From Acidobacteriota bacterium (GTDB lineage Bacteria; Acidobacteriota; Polarisedimenticolia; JACPZX01), in contig JACPZX010000076.1 in assembly GCA_016195325.1 (NCBI GenBank), positions 28,084 through 92,083 on the forward strand: DNA of 64,000 nucleotides. Reading direction: 5' to 3'. A program made the translations under genes and the position numbers. Below the pieces are notes generated by a model. It was not told the DNA's origin and did not search any database. It saw nothing but the letters and a program-made list of their open reading frames with translations. This document shows positions 10,333-17,909 of the stretch, in pieces (position 1 is the first letter of the stretch; the number at the start of each line of letters is the position of its first letter).

Positions 10333-11804
10333 GACGAAGAGATGCGTGACGCCCTCCGTGGCCGCGAATCCGGCCACGGACGGACATTCGACGGCGCGCC
10401 GGACCGGACCGCGGCGAGATCGTCCACGAACCGTCTTCCCCAGTCGCTCGACTTGGACATCAGCACCCGCGCGAGGAGCGCGGCATGCCGCCTCCGCCGC
10501 TCGGAGACCGTCATCGAGAGGGCCGTCCGGATCCCGTCGGCGACGTCCGAGAGCACGATCGGATTGACGATGATCGCCTCGAGGAGATCCTCCGCGGCGC
10601 CGGTGAAGCGGCTCAGGACGAGCACGCCGGGGGATTCGCGATCCTGGGAGGCGACGAACTCCTTCGCCACCAGGTTCATTCCGTCACGGAGCGGGGTCAC
10701 GAGCATGACGTCGGCGTCCCTGTACAGCTCGGCCAGGAACTCCCGCGGGTAGGAGCGATAGAGGTAACGGATGGGGGTCCAGTCGTGCTCGCCCATCTCG
10801 CCGTTCACGCGTCCGATGATCGCGTCGAGGCGCCTCTTCTGTCTTCCGTACTCGGGGACGGTGGCACGGCTCGGCGAGGCGATCTGCACGTAGACGACCT
10901 TCTTCCTCCACTCGGGGTACGTCGTCAGGAATTGCTCGAAGGCGAGGATCCGCTCGGGAATCCCCTTGGTGTAGTCGAGGCGGTCGACGCCGAGGATCAG
11001 CCGGCGATCGCGCAGGGTCGGGATCAGATCGCGCGCCCGCTCCGTGGCCGCGGAGGTCTCCCTCCCGGGGAGGAACTCCGCCGGCTCGATGCCCACGGGG
11101 TAGACGCCGACGCGCTGGACGTGACCCCCCGCGATGAGGACGTTCCCCTCCCCCCGGGCGTTGAGCTCCTTGCGGCAGGCGTAGATGTAGTTGTCGAGGT
11201 AGCGCTGGAGCTGGAAGCCGACCACGTCGTAGGCGAGACACGCGTCGAGATAATCGCGGGGATCCGGCAGGAGCTGCCAGTGCTCGTGCGGCGGGAACGG
11301 CGTGTGGAGGAAGAATCCGATCGGCCCGTGCCAGCCGAGCCGCCGCAGCTCCCTCCCGAGCGGAAAGAGGTGGTAGTCGTGAATCCAGACGATGTCGCCG
11401 TCGCGGAGGTGCGGCTTCAGGACCGAGGCGAAACGCGCCTGAACCTCGCGGTAGCTCCGCTCCTGATCGAGATCGATCCGGACGCGTCCCTGAAAGCAGT
11501 GAAGGAGCGGCCAGAGCGTCTCGTTGCAGAATCCGAGGTAGAAGCGATCGAACTCCTGGCGGGAGAGAGGGCATCCGAGCAACTCGACGCCGTCGAGGAA
11601 CTGCCGGGTGATCGAGGCGGGGCGGGCGGGGTCGGCGATGCGGCCGCTCCAGCCGAACCAGAGGCTGCCGGGAGATCGCGAGAGGACGCCGAGGAGCGCG
11701 GTCACGAGCCCCCCCGCGAGCGGCTCGGACTTCCCCGTGCCGGCCGCCGACTCGACGCACGGCAGCCGGTTCGAGACGACGACGAGCCGCCGATCGCCGC
11801 TCAT
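10329..11804 (-). CDS. otsA: Trehalose-6-phosphate synthase
   Basis: The 491-residue GT20 enzyme makes trehalose 6-phosphate from a nucleotide-glucose and glucose 6-phosphate. Family signatures are present: 'VVVSNRLPCV', 'IWIHDYHL' (as 'VWIHDYHLFPL'), 'FFLHTPFP', 'GVDRLDYTKGIPER' and 'PLRDGMNLVAKEFVASQ'. It is the last gene of a four-gene minus-strand operon; its start overlaps the otsB stop (ATGA), so the two are translationally coupled. The C-terminal tail of about 20 residues is low-complexity and basic. Confidence 0.96.
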   Translation of the reverse strand: MSGDRRLVVVSNRLPCVESAAGTGKSEPLAGGLVTALLGVLSRSPGSLWFGWSGRIADPARPASITRQFLDGVELLGCPLSRQEFDRFYLGFCNETLWPLLHCFQGRVRIDLDQERSYREVQARFASVLKPHLRDGDIVWIHDYHLFPLGRELRRLGWHGPIGFFLHTPFPPHEHWQLLPDPRDYLDACLAYDVVGFQLQRYLDNYIYACRKELNARGEGNVLIAGGHVQRVGVYPVGIEPAEFLPGRETSAATERARDLIPTLRDRRLILGVDRLDYTKGIPERILAFEQFLTTYPEWRKKVVYVQIASPSRATVPEYGRQKRRLDAIIGRVNGEMGEHDWTPIRYLYRSYPREFLAELYRDADVMLVTPLRDGMNLVAKEFVASQDRESPGVLVLSRFTGAAEDLLEAIIVNPIVLSDVADGIRTALSMTVSERRRRHAALLARVLMSKSSDWGRRFVDDLAAVRSGAPSNVRPWPDSRPRRASRISSS

Positions 11805-12613
11805 GAGGCGGCGTCCCGCTCGACGACGTCGAGCCATCGGCGGAGGAAGAGGGGGAGGTCGATCCACGACGCCAGGCGCCCGTGCGCGCGCGTCGGCGTG
11901 TCGGAGCCCGCGATGCGCACGCCGAGCCCCGTCCCCTCGAGTGCGGAGAACGCCTCCTCGTCGGCGACGTCGTCTCCGACGTGCACCGGGAAGGTACCCG
12001 CCGGCGATCGACGCAGGATCTCCTGCACGGTGGTCCCCTTGTCGCGCCCCGGGACGCGGAGCTCGAGGCCGCCGTCGACGCGCGTGAGCCTCAGCCCCGA
12101 CTCCGCGGCGATCGCGAGCCAGCGGCTCTCGCACTCCCTCAGAATCTCCTCGGCCTCCGACGCCCCGAGTCCGCGCGTGTGAAGCATCACGGACGCCCGT
12201 TTGCGCTCGAGCCGCCGGCTCCAGAGCCGGAAGGCGACGGCGCCGGTGGCGCGGTCGAGCGCGTCCCCGTCCCGGCGGTCGACGTGGTGCGCGACCATCA
12301 CTCCGGGCGAGAGCATCTCCTCCCACCCGCACTCGCCCACGAGCATCACGCCGAGCCCGCCGATGAACGCGTCGAGCTCCTCGACCGGACGACCCGACAC
12401 GACGGCCACGGTCGTGGCGCCCGATCGGACGATCTTCGACAGGGCGCTCATCGAGTGGGGAAACGGGACCGCTTCGTGCCGATCGGTCCGAAACGGGGCG
12501 AGCGTGCCGTCGTAGTCGAGGCTCAGGAGGCGGTGCTCCGCCGCGCGGGCCGCGGCCCAGAACGATGCCGGGATGCCGCCGAGCGCTCCGCGGCTCTCTT
12601 CGAGCTCCATCAT
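11801..12613 (-). CDS. otsB: Trehalose-6-phosphate phosphatase
   Basis: The 270-residue HAD-superfamily phosphatase removes phosphate from trehalose 6-phosphate. Motif I is 'LLSLDYDGTLAPF', motif II is 'VAVVSGRP', and motifs III/IV lie in 'GRDKGTTVQEIL' and 'HVGDDVADEEAFSAL'. It overlaps treT upstream and otsA downstream by 4 bases each. Together with OtsA it gives the complete two-step route to trehalose, a stress and desiccation protectant. Confidence 0.95.
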   Translation of the reverse strand: MMELEESRGALGGIPASFWAAARAAEHRLLSLDYDGTLAPFRTDRHEAVPFPHSMSALSKIVRSGATTVAVVSGRPVEELDAFIGGLGVMLVGECGWEEMLSPGVMVAHHVDRRDGDALDRATGAVAFRLWSRRLERKRASVMLHTRGLGASEAEEILRECESRWLAIAAESGLRLTRVDGGLELRVPGRDKGTTVQEILRRSPAGTFPVHVGDDVADEEAFSALEGTGLGVRIAGSDTPTRAHGRLASWIDLPLFLRRWLDVVERDAAS

Positions 12614-13848
12614 CGGATCTCCACGCTTTCGCTCGCGCCGTAGTGCAGGCCGAGGATGAGGGTGAGGTATTCGCGGAGGTGGCGGGTCAGGAGGAAATTC
12701 TCGCGGACGAACCGGCGCCCCTTCCTCCCCATCGTGGCCATCAGCTCCGGGCGGCTGAGCAGGTAGCGCATCCTCAGGGCCGCTCCCTCGGGGCTGCTCA
12801 CGAGGAACCCCGTGTGGTAGTTCACGACCTGGAGGGGGATGCCCCCCGTCTCCCCGCCGATCACCGCCTTCTCCTTCCACATGGCCTCGGTGACGGTCAG
12901 CCCGAACCCCTCGCGCGTCGACTTCTGGAGGACGAGCGTGGCGTGCCGCTGGAGGGCGTTGATCGCCCGGTGGGAATCGGGGGGGAGCTCGAGAACGTGG
13001 ATGTCCGGGTCGTCCCCCGCCTCGGCGCGGACCTCCGAGAGAACCTCCGCTCCCTCGGGGTCGTCGTCGGCGGTTCCCCCCGCCAGCACGAGCTGGATCG
13101 GGATGTGCGGTTTCACGAGCCGGTAGGCGCGGATCACGCCGACGGGGTCCTTGAACCGATCGAACCGCGAGACCTGGAGGATCACCGGGCGCGAGGGTTC
13201 CAGATCGAAGCCGAGGGCGATCTCCTCGACGTCGCCCGCGTCGAGAGGGATGTTCTTCTCGCTCAGCGGATCGATGCTCGGCGCGATGAGGTACTGCGGG
13301 TGGGAGAGGGGCTGCGCGAACGCCGCGAGCGAGAAGACGCTGGCGTCGTAGGGACGGATGAAGCCGCGAAGGATTTTCCAGACCTGCCGGAACGGCCGGC
13401 TCACGTCGATGTGGCACCGCCAGACCCACTTGCCGCGCCGATCCGCAAAGTGCTGCAGAAGCGCGGCGGGCTGCGGGTCGTGGATGAACACGTAGTCCGC
13501 GTCCTTCAGCCGGTCCCGCAGCGATTCGGCGTTGCGCCGGCTCACCTCCTGGTAGACGTCGAGCTGGCGCGTCGAGATCGTCACGCTGTCCCCCTGCAGG
13601 GCGTTGTGGAGGCTCTTGGTCACCGAGAAGAACTCCGGCGTCCCGTCGATCACCTCCCATCGGGCGTCGAGTCCGAGATCGGCCATCAGCGGCACCAGCC
13701 GCGCGAGGATCTCCGCGACCCCGCCGCCGATCCGGGTGGAGTTCACGTGCACGACGGACTTGCCCCTGAGAGGCCTCGCGAGCTCACGGATCTGCTGGAC
13801 GGCCTCGGGGCCGGCCGCCTCGGCGTAGTCGTCCAGGGCGACCCTCAT
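12610..13848 (-). CDS. treT: TreT-like trehalose synthase (GT4 glycosyltransferase)
   Basis: The 412-residue GT-B glycosyltransferase begins with 'GKSVVHVNSTRIGGGVAEIL', the hallmark of the TreT trehalose synthase / trehalose phosphorylase-like group. The donor-binding 'TREGFGLTVTEAMWKEKAVIGG' region, with its conserved glutamate, lies near residues 325-345. TreT enzymes couple NDP-glucose and glucose directly to trehalose. In this operon it would be a second, independent route beside OtsA/OtsB. The gene symbol rests on family resemblance and context. It overlaps the flanking genes by 4 bases at each end. Confidence 0.82.
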   Translation of the reverse strand: MRVALDDYAEAAGPEAVQQIRELARPLRGKSVVHVNSTRIGGGVAEILARLVPLMADLGLDARWEVIDGTPEFFSVTKSLHNALQGDSVTISTRQLDVYQEVSRRNAESLRDRLKDADYVFIHDPQPAALLQHFADRRGKWVWRCHIDVSRPFRQVWKILRGFIRPYDASVFSLAAFAQPLSHPQYLIAPSIDPLSEKNIPLDAGDVEEIALGFDLEPSRPVILQVSRFDRFKDPVGVIRAYRLVKPHIPIQLVLAGGTADDDPEGAEVLSEVRAEAGDDPDIHVLELPPDSHRAINALQRHATLVLQKSTREGFGLTVTEAMWKEKAVIGGETGGIPLQVVNYHTGFLVSSPEGAALRMRYLLSRPELMATMGRKGRRFVRENFLLTRHLREYLTLILGLHYGASESVEIR

Positions 13849-14534
13849 GGCACTCTCGCCCCCGCCCTGGCGCCCGCGAGCGCCGCGGCGATGCGATCGC
13901 GCAGCTCGCCGAGCGACCAGAGCTCGTAGTCGACCGCCGCGAGGCGCTCGCGCTCGTGGGCGCACTCATCCCCCCAGCCGGCCAGCCATGCGGAAAAATC
14001 GTCCACCCGCCCCGGCTGGCGCCGGCGCGCCTCGATGAAGTGATGGAAGATGCTCCCGGTGGAGAGCCTCGGGATCATGGCGGTGAGCTCGGACGGAGTG
14101 GTGGCGCGCGCCCGCGTGTCGAGGATCACGAACTGGGATTTGAGGAAGTAGAACTCGTGGCCGCGGGCCGCCTGGGGAACTTCGCCCGCCTCCGCCAGTC
14201 GGTCCTCCACGACGTCGATGGTTTGGTGCCGGAGCTGCTCGAGGTCCGGGTAGTCCATCGGGTCGATCACTCCCAGTCGCTCGGCCAGAGCGGCGTCGTG
14301 GAGCTGTCGACGCGCCCAGACGGCGAAGTCGTTCCGGTACTCCGGGTCGTCGAACGCCGGCCTCAGGAGCGCGTCGTGGAAGTGGTGGGAGATGCTCTGC
14401 GCGGGAACGCTCGCGAGATGATCGCGAAGCTCGCGCAGGTTCTGCGCGCTCCGGCCGAGCGAGAGGATCGTCAGCGCACAGTCCATGACCTGAAGGGGCG
14501 CGGGGACGGTGAGCCGGCGGGCTGTTGCATCCAT
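13845..14534 (-). CDS. DUF5752 family protein
   Basis: The 229-residue cytoplasmic protein has two similar halves, each with an 'SxxHHF' motif (first half 'SISHHFHDALLRPAF', second half 'SIFHHFIEARRR') followed by acidic/aromatic 'DFAVWA' or 'DFSAWL' segments. This internal duplication matches DUF5752, a family often placed beside trehalose glycosyltransferases. It is the first gene of the trehalose operon and overlaps treT by 4 bases. Its function is not established. Confidence 0.75.
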   Translation of the reverse strand: MDATARRLTVPAPLQVMDCALTILSLGRSAQNLRELRDHLASVPAQSISHHFHDALLRPAFDDPEYRNDFAVWARRQLHDAALAERLGVIDPMDYPDLEQLRHQTIDVVEDRLAEAGEVPQAARGHEFYFLKSQFVILDTRARATTPSELTAMIPRLSTGSIFHHFIEARRRQPGRVDDFSAWLAGWGDECAHERERLAAVDYELWSLGELRDRIAAALAGARAGARVP

Positions 14535-14851
14535 ACCTCGTCCCTCCGCGTGCGCAGATGGGAGCCCGCCGCACCGGAAGCGTCCCACGCGGGCCCGCAG
14601 TGGCTGAGGCGATCTGAACCCCGGAAAACGTTCTGGTTTCTCCCAAGCAACAGCCGTTCCACGACGAGCCAGTCGGCAAGAAGTTCGTTCGAGTCAGCGA
14701 TCTATGCCGGAATTCGCGAGGTCGCGGCTCTCCGGATCGTCGGACCGGATTCCTGAAAGCCCGGACATTGTGACGCAGAAACCAGACGCAGCCGTTCGGG
14801 ACTTCACGCTAGAATGGCCGAGCCCGCGTTCCCGAGAAGCCGGAGGTTTCG
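14535..14851. other. Divergent intergenic region between the trehalose operon and phosphoketolase
   Basis: These 317 bases hold no gene that I can support. The minus strand carries a candidate sigma-54 promoter at 14645-14661. A TAGAAT hexamer at 14810-14815 could be a -10 element for phosphoketolase, but no good -35 is seen. A clear GGAGG precedes the phosphoketolase ATG. Confidence 0.6.
14645..14661 (-). promoter_or_regulatory. Candidate sigma-54 promoter of the trehalose operon
   Basis: Read on the minus strand, TGGAACGGCTGTTGCTT fits TGGCACG-N4-TTGCW with one change in the -24 box; the invariant GG and GC are separated by exactly 10 bases. It points toward the DUF5752-treT-otsB-otsA operon, with a predicted leader of about 100 bases. 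Confidence 0.55.
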
Positions 14852-17203
14852 ATGAGCCCGATCGACCGCTACCGCCGCGCGGCGAACTACCTCGCCGCGG
14901 CGCAGATCTATCTCCAGGCCAATCCGCTTCTCGAGGAGCCGCTGCGCCCCGAGCACATCAAGCCGCGCCTTCTCGGGCACTGGGGGACGAGCCCGGGGAT
15001 CAACTTCGTCTACGCGCACCTGAACCGCCTCATCCTCGAGACGGACGCGAGCGTCCTCCTGGTGACCGGACCCGGGCACGGGGCGGCGGCCAACCTCGCG
15101 AACATGTACCTCGAGGGGACCCTGGCCGAGTACTTCCCCGAGCTGACGCACGGTCGCGAGGGGCTCGCCCGCTTCCTGTCGTGGTTCTCGTGGCCCGATC
15201 GCTTCGCGAGCCATCTCAATCCCGGGCTCCCGGGGGTCATCCACGAGGGAGGCGAGCTGGGCTACGCCCTCGCCACCGCCTTCGGCGCGGCCCTCGACAA
15301 CCCCGACCTCCTCGTCGCCTGCATCGTGGGCGACGGTGAGGCGGAGACGGGGCCGACCGCGACGGCCTGGCACGCCGCGAAGTTCGTGAACGCCGCGACG
15401 GACGGCGCGGTCCTCCCCATCCTCCACGTGAACGGGTTCAAGATCTCGTCGCCGACGATCTTCGGCACGATGGACGACGGGGAGCTGACCGCGCTTTTCA
15501 CCGGCTACGGCTACTCGGTCCACATCGTCGACCTCGCGAAGGAGGGGGAGGCGATCGACGCGGCGATGGCGGCGGCGGTCGCCACCGCGCACGGCGAGAT
15601 CCGCTCCCTCCAGAAGTCGGCGCGCGCCGGGCGCCCCGCCGATCGGCCGCGCTGGCCGATGATCGTCCTCCGGACGCCGAAGGGATGGACGGGGCCGAAG
15701 GAGATCGAAGGCAAGGTGGTCGAAGGGTGCTTCCGCGCCCACCAGGTTCCCGGGATCGAGCTCAAGACCAAGCCGGCGCAGCTCGCCGCGGTGGAGAAGT
15801 GGCTCCGTTCCTACAAGCCCGCCGAGCTCTTCGACGCCGCCGGGCGGCCGGCGGCCGACATCCTGGCCCTCTGCCCGCGGGGCGACCGACGCATCGCGCA
15901 GAACCCGCACGCGTTCGGCGGGAAGATCCGAAAGCCGTTGCACCTTCCCGCGCTCGAACAGCGCGCCCTGCGCCTCGAGAGTCGCGGCGCGGCGCGCGCC
16001 GGATCGATGGGCGAGCTGGGGAAGTACCTCAAGGAGGTCGTCACCCTCAACGCCGCCGAGCGCAACTTCCGCATCGTCTGCCCCGACGAGCTCGAGTCGA
16101 ACCGCCTCGGCGCCGTCCTCGACGTCACGGAGCGCCAGTACGCGTGGCCGGTGCCGTCGTCGGCCGAGCACGTCGCGAGGGACGGCCGCGTCCTCGAGAT
16201 CCTCAGCGAGCACACCTGCCAGGGGTGGCTCCAGGGGTACCTCCTCACGGGGCGGCACGGCGTCTTCCCCTGTTACGAGGCCTTCCTGCCGATCGTGGAC
16301 GGGATGATGAACCAGTACGCGAAGTTCCTGAAGACTTCTCTCGAAGCCCCGTGGCGCCTCCCGGTCTCCTCTCTCAACTACCTCCTCACCTCCGAGAGCT
16401 GGCGGCAGGATCACAACGGCTACTCGCACCAGGGGCCGGGGTTCATCAACAACCTGATGACCAAGAAGGGGCACACGTACCGCATCTACCTCCCCCCCGA
16501 CGCGAACTGCCTCCTGTCCACGGCCGATCACTGTCTCCGGAGCACGAACTACATCAATTTGATCATCGCCGGGAAGCAGCCGATGCCGCAGTGGCTGTCG
16601 ATGGACGAGGCGATCGAGCACTGCCGCGTCGGCGCGTCGGTCTGGCGCTGGGCCGGCACGCACGACGGCGAGGATCCGCAGATCGTCCTCGCGGGGTGCG
16701 GCGACAACCTCACTCTCGAGGTGATGGCGGCGGCGCAGATGCTCCGTGAGTCCGTCCCGGAGTGGCGCGTCCGCGTCGTCAACGTCACGGATCTCATGAC
16801 GCTCGGCATCCCGCAGAAGTACCCGCACGGCCTCGACGAGGGGCGGTTCGAGCGCCTCTTCCCGCCGGCCGTCCCCGTCGTCTTCAACTTCCACGGCTAC
16901 ACCGCCGCGATCAAGCAGCTTCTCTTCGAGCGCCCGGGAAACGAACGGTTCGACATCAACGGCTACCGCGAGGAGGGGACGACGACCACCCCCTTCGACA
17001 TGCAGGTGCGGAACCGCACGAGCCGGTTCCACCTCGTCACCCAGGCGGCGCAGACGATGGCGGCGCGCCACCCCGGCGTCGGGGCGCGCGCCGAGGAGCT
17101 GGTCCGCGCGTGCGAGAAGTCGCTGGCGGATCACCGCGCCTACATCTGCGAGCGCGGCGAGGACCCGGCGGAGATCACGAAGTGGGAGTGGAGCGGGAGG
17201 TGA
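14852..17203 (+). CDS. xfp: Xylulose-5-phosphate/fructose-6-phosphate phosphoketolase
   Basis: The 783-residue thiamine-diphosphate enzyme cleaves xylulose 5-phosphate (and often fructose 6-phosphate) with phosphate to acetyl phosphate plus a triose or tetrose phosphate. Diagnostic segments include 'HWGTSPGINFVYAHLNR' near the N-terminus, 'GPGHGAAANLANMYLEG', the ThDP motif starting 'VGDGEAETGPTATAWH', and 'HQGPGFINNLMTKKG'. The length is normal for the family. It sits alone behind a GGAGG site. In this genome it would give acetyl phosphate without pyruvate decarboxylation. Confidence 0.96.
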   Translation: MSPIDRYRRAANYLAAAQIYLQANPLLEEPLRPEHIKPRLLGHWGTSPGINFVYAHLNRLILETDASVLLVTGPGHGAAANLANMYLEGTLAEYFPELTHGREGLARFLSWFSWPDRFASHLNPGLPGVIHEGGELGYALATAFGAALDNPDLLVACIVGDGEAETGPTATAWHAAKFVNAATDGAVLPILHVNGFKISSPTIFGTMDDGELTALFTGYGYSVHIVDLAKEGEAIDAAMAAAVATAHGEIRSLQKSARAGRPADRPRWPMIVLRTPKGWTGPKEIEGKVVEGCFRAHQVPGIELKTKPAQLAAVEKWLRSYKPAELFDAAGRPAADILALCPRGDRRIAQNPHAFGGKIRKPLHLPALEQRALRLESRGAARAGSMGELGKYLKEVVTLNAAERNFRIVCPDELESNRLGAVLDVTERQYAWPVPSSAEHVARDGRVLEILSEHTCQGWLQGYLLTGRHGVFPCYEAFLPIVDGMMNQYAKFLKTSLEAPWRLPVSSLNYLLTSESWRQDHNGYSHQGPGFINNLMTKKGHTYRIYLPPDANCLLSTADHCLRSTNYINLIIAGKQPMPQWLSMDEAIEHCRVGASVWRWAGTHDGEDPQIVLAGCGDNLTLEVMAAAQMLRESVPEWRVRVVNVTDLMTLGIPQKYPHGLDEGRFERLFPPAVPVVFNFHGYTAAIKQLLFERPGNERFDINGYREEGTTTTPFDMQVRNRTSRFHLVTQAAQTMAARHPGVGARAEELVRACEKSLADHRAYICERGEDPAEITKWEWSGR

Positions 17204-17243
17204 CGGCCTACTTCGCGCGAAGGCTGGCGAAAGGAGCTGTTGA

Positions 17244-17483
17244 ATGGAAGCGCCCCTGACCGTCGAGTACGACAAGGTCGGTGACATCCTTTACATTAAC
17301 AAGTGTTCCCCCTACGCCGAGCAGGAGTCGGACGAGCTCGAGTACGGCGTCGTCGCGCGCCTGAACCCGACGTCGAGGGACGTCGAAAACCTCGAGATAC
17401 TCTTCTTCTCCCGCAGAATCGCGAATGGGGAGACGCTTCGTCTCCCCGTGCTCGCTGATTTCCATCTCCCGCACACTGCCTGA
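17244..17483 (+). CDS. DUF2283 family small protein
   Basis: The 79-residue protein begins 'VEYDKVGDILYINKCSPYAEQESDEL', read in short pieces as the DUF2283 pattern of a 'D..GD.LYI' strand followed by an acidic turn and 'NLEILFFSRR'. An AAGGAG site lies 7 bases before the ATG. DUF2283 proteins are often found beside small toxin-antitoxin-like genes; the biochemical role is unknown. It opens the accessory stretch that contains the DGR. Confidence 0.75.
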   Translation: MEAPLTVEYDKVGDILYINKCSPYAEQESDELEYGVVARLNPTSRDVENLEILFFSRRIANGETLRLPVLADFHLPHTA

Positions 17484-17492
17484 GGGGACGTC

Positions 17493-17625
17493 ATGGAGCT
17501 TTCCAGTGAGCAGTACCAGGCGTGGATGGAACAGAGGCGACGACGCAGCGCGTGAGAGGCTGCGCCGCGTGTTCGAGCGGGCAAGGAGAAGATCCATGGG
17601 TCGCGCCGAAGAGAATCCAAGGTGA
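17493..17625 (+). pseudogene. Small charged gene, apparently frameshifted
   Basis: An ATG at 17493 starts a frame ('MELSSEQYQAWMEQRRRRSA') that stops at 17555. One frame over, translation continues as 'ARERLRRVFERARRRSMGR' to a stop at 17625. That stop overlaps the GTG start of the next gene (GTGA), which suggests the downstream frame was once translated. A one-base indel near 17550 would join the halves into one Arg-rich protein of about 43 residues. A short intact alternative from GTG 17506 is possible. Confidence 0.3.
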
Positions 17626-17840
17626 TAGAGAGTTACGTCGTCTGCGTGAGCAACGCGGGATTCAAGACCGCGCTTGTGGTCCGAAAGGTGTACCGCGCTC
17701 TCAGCGACGCCGAGGCGGGGAAGCGCGGTCTCATCCGGGTCGTCGACGAGTCGGGGGAGGACTACTTGTTTCCCGCGACCCTGTTCGTGCCCATCGATCT
17801 ACCGAAAGAAGCTGCGAGGGCCTTCTCGGCGGCGTCATAG
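17622..17840 (+). CDS. Small conserved hypothetical protein
   Basis: The 72-residue protein starts at GTG 17622. The pattern 'SYVVCVSNAGFKTALVVRKVYRAL' then 'GLIRVVDESGEDYLFPATLFVPIDLP' recalls a widespread short family of two beta-hairpins, frequently next to DUF2283 or toxin-antitoxin-like genes. No catalytic motif is visible. It lies just upstream of the DGR target gene. Confidence 0.6.
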   Translation: MIESYVVCVSNAGFKTALVVRKVYRALSDAEAGKRGLIRVVDESGEDYLFPATLFVPIDLPKEAARAFSAAS

Positions 17841-17909
17841 GCGCTTCCCGCACGGATGCGGAATTGCAACGCTCGTCTGTCAACGTGTCGGTAAGATAGA
17901 CTCCCGCGC

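Noticed and set aside
12610-13660. Long minus-strand frame extending otsB upstream through treT
   Set aside because: The extension is low-complexity and lies over a well-conserved glycosyltransferase in another frame; otsB starts at 12613.
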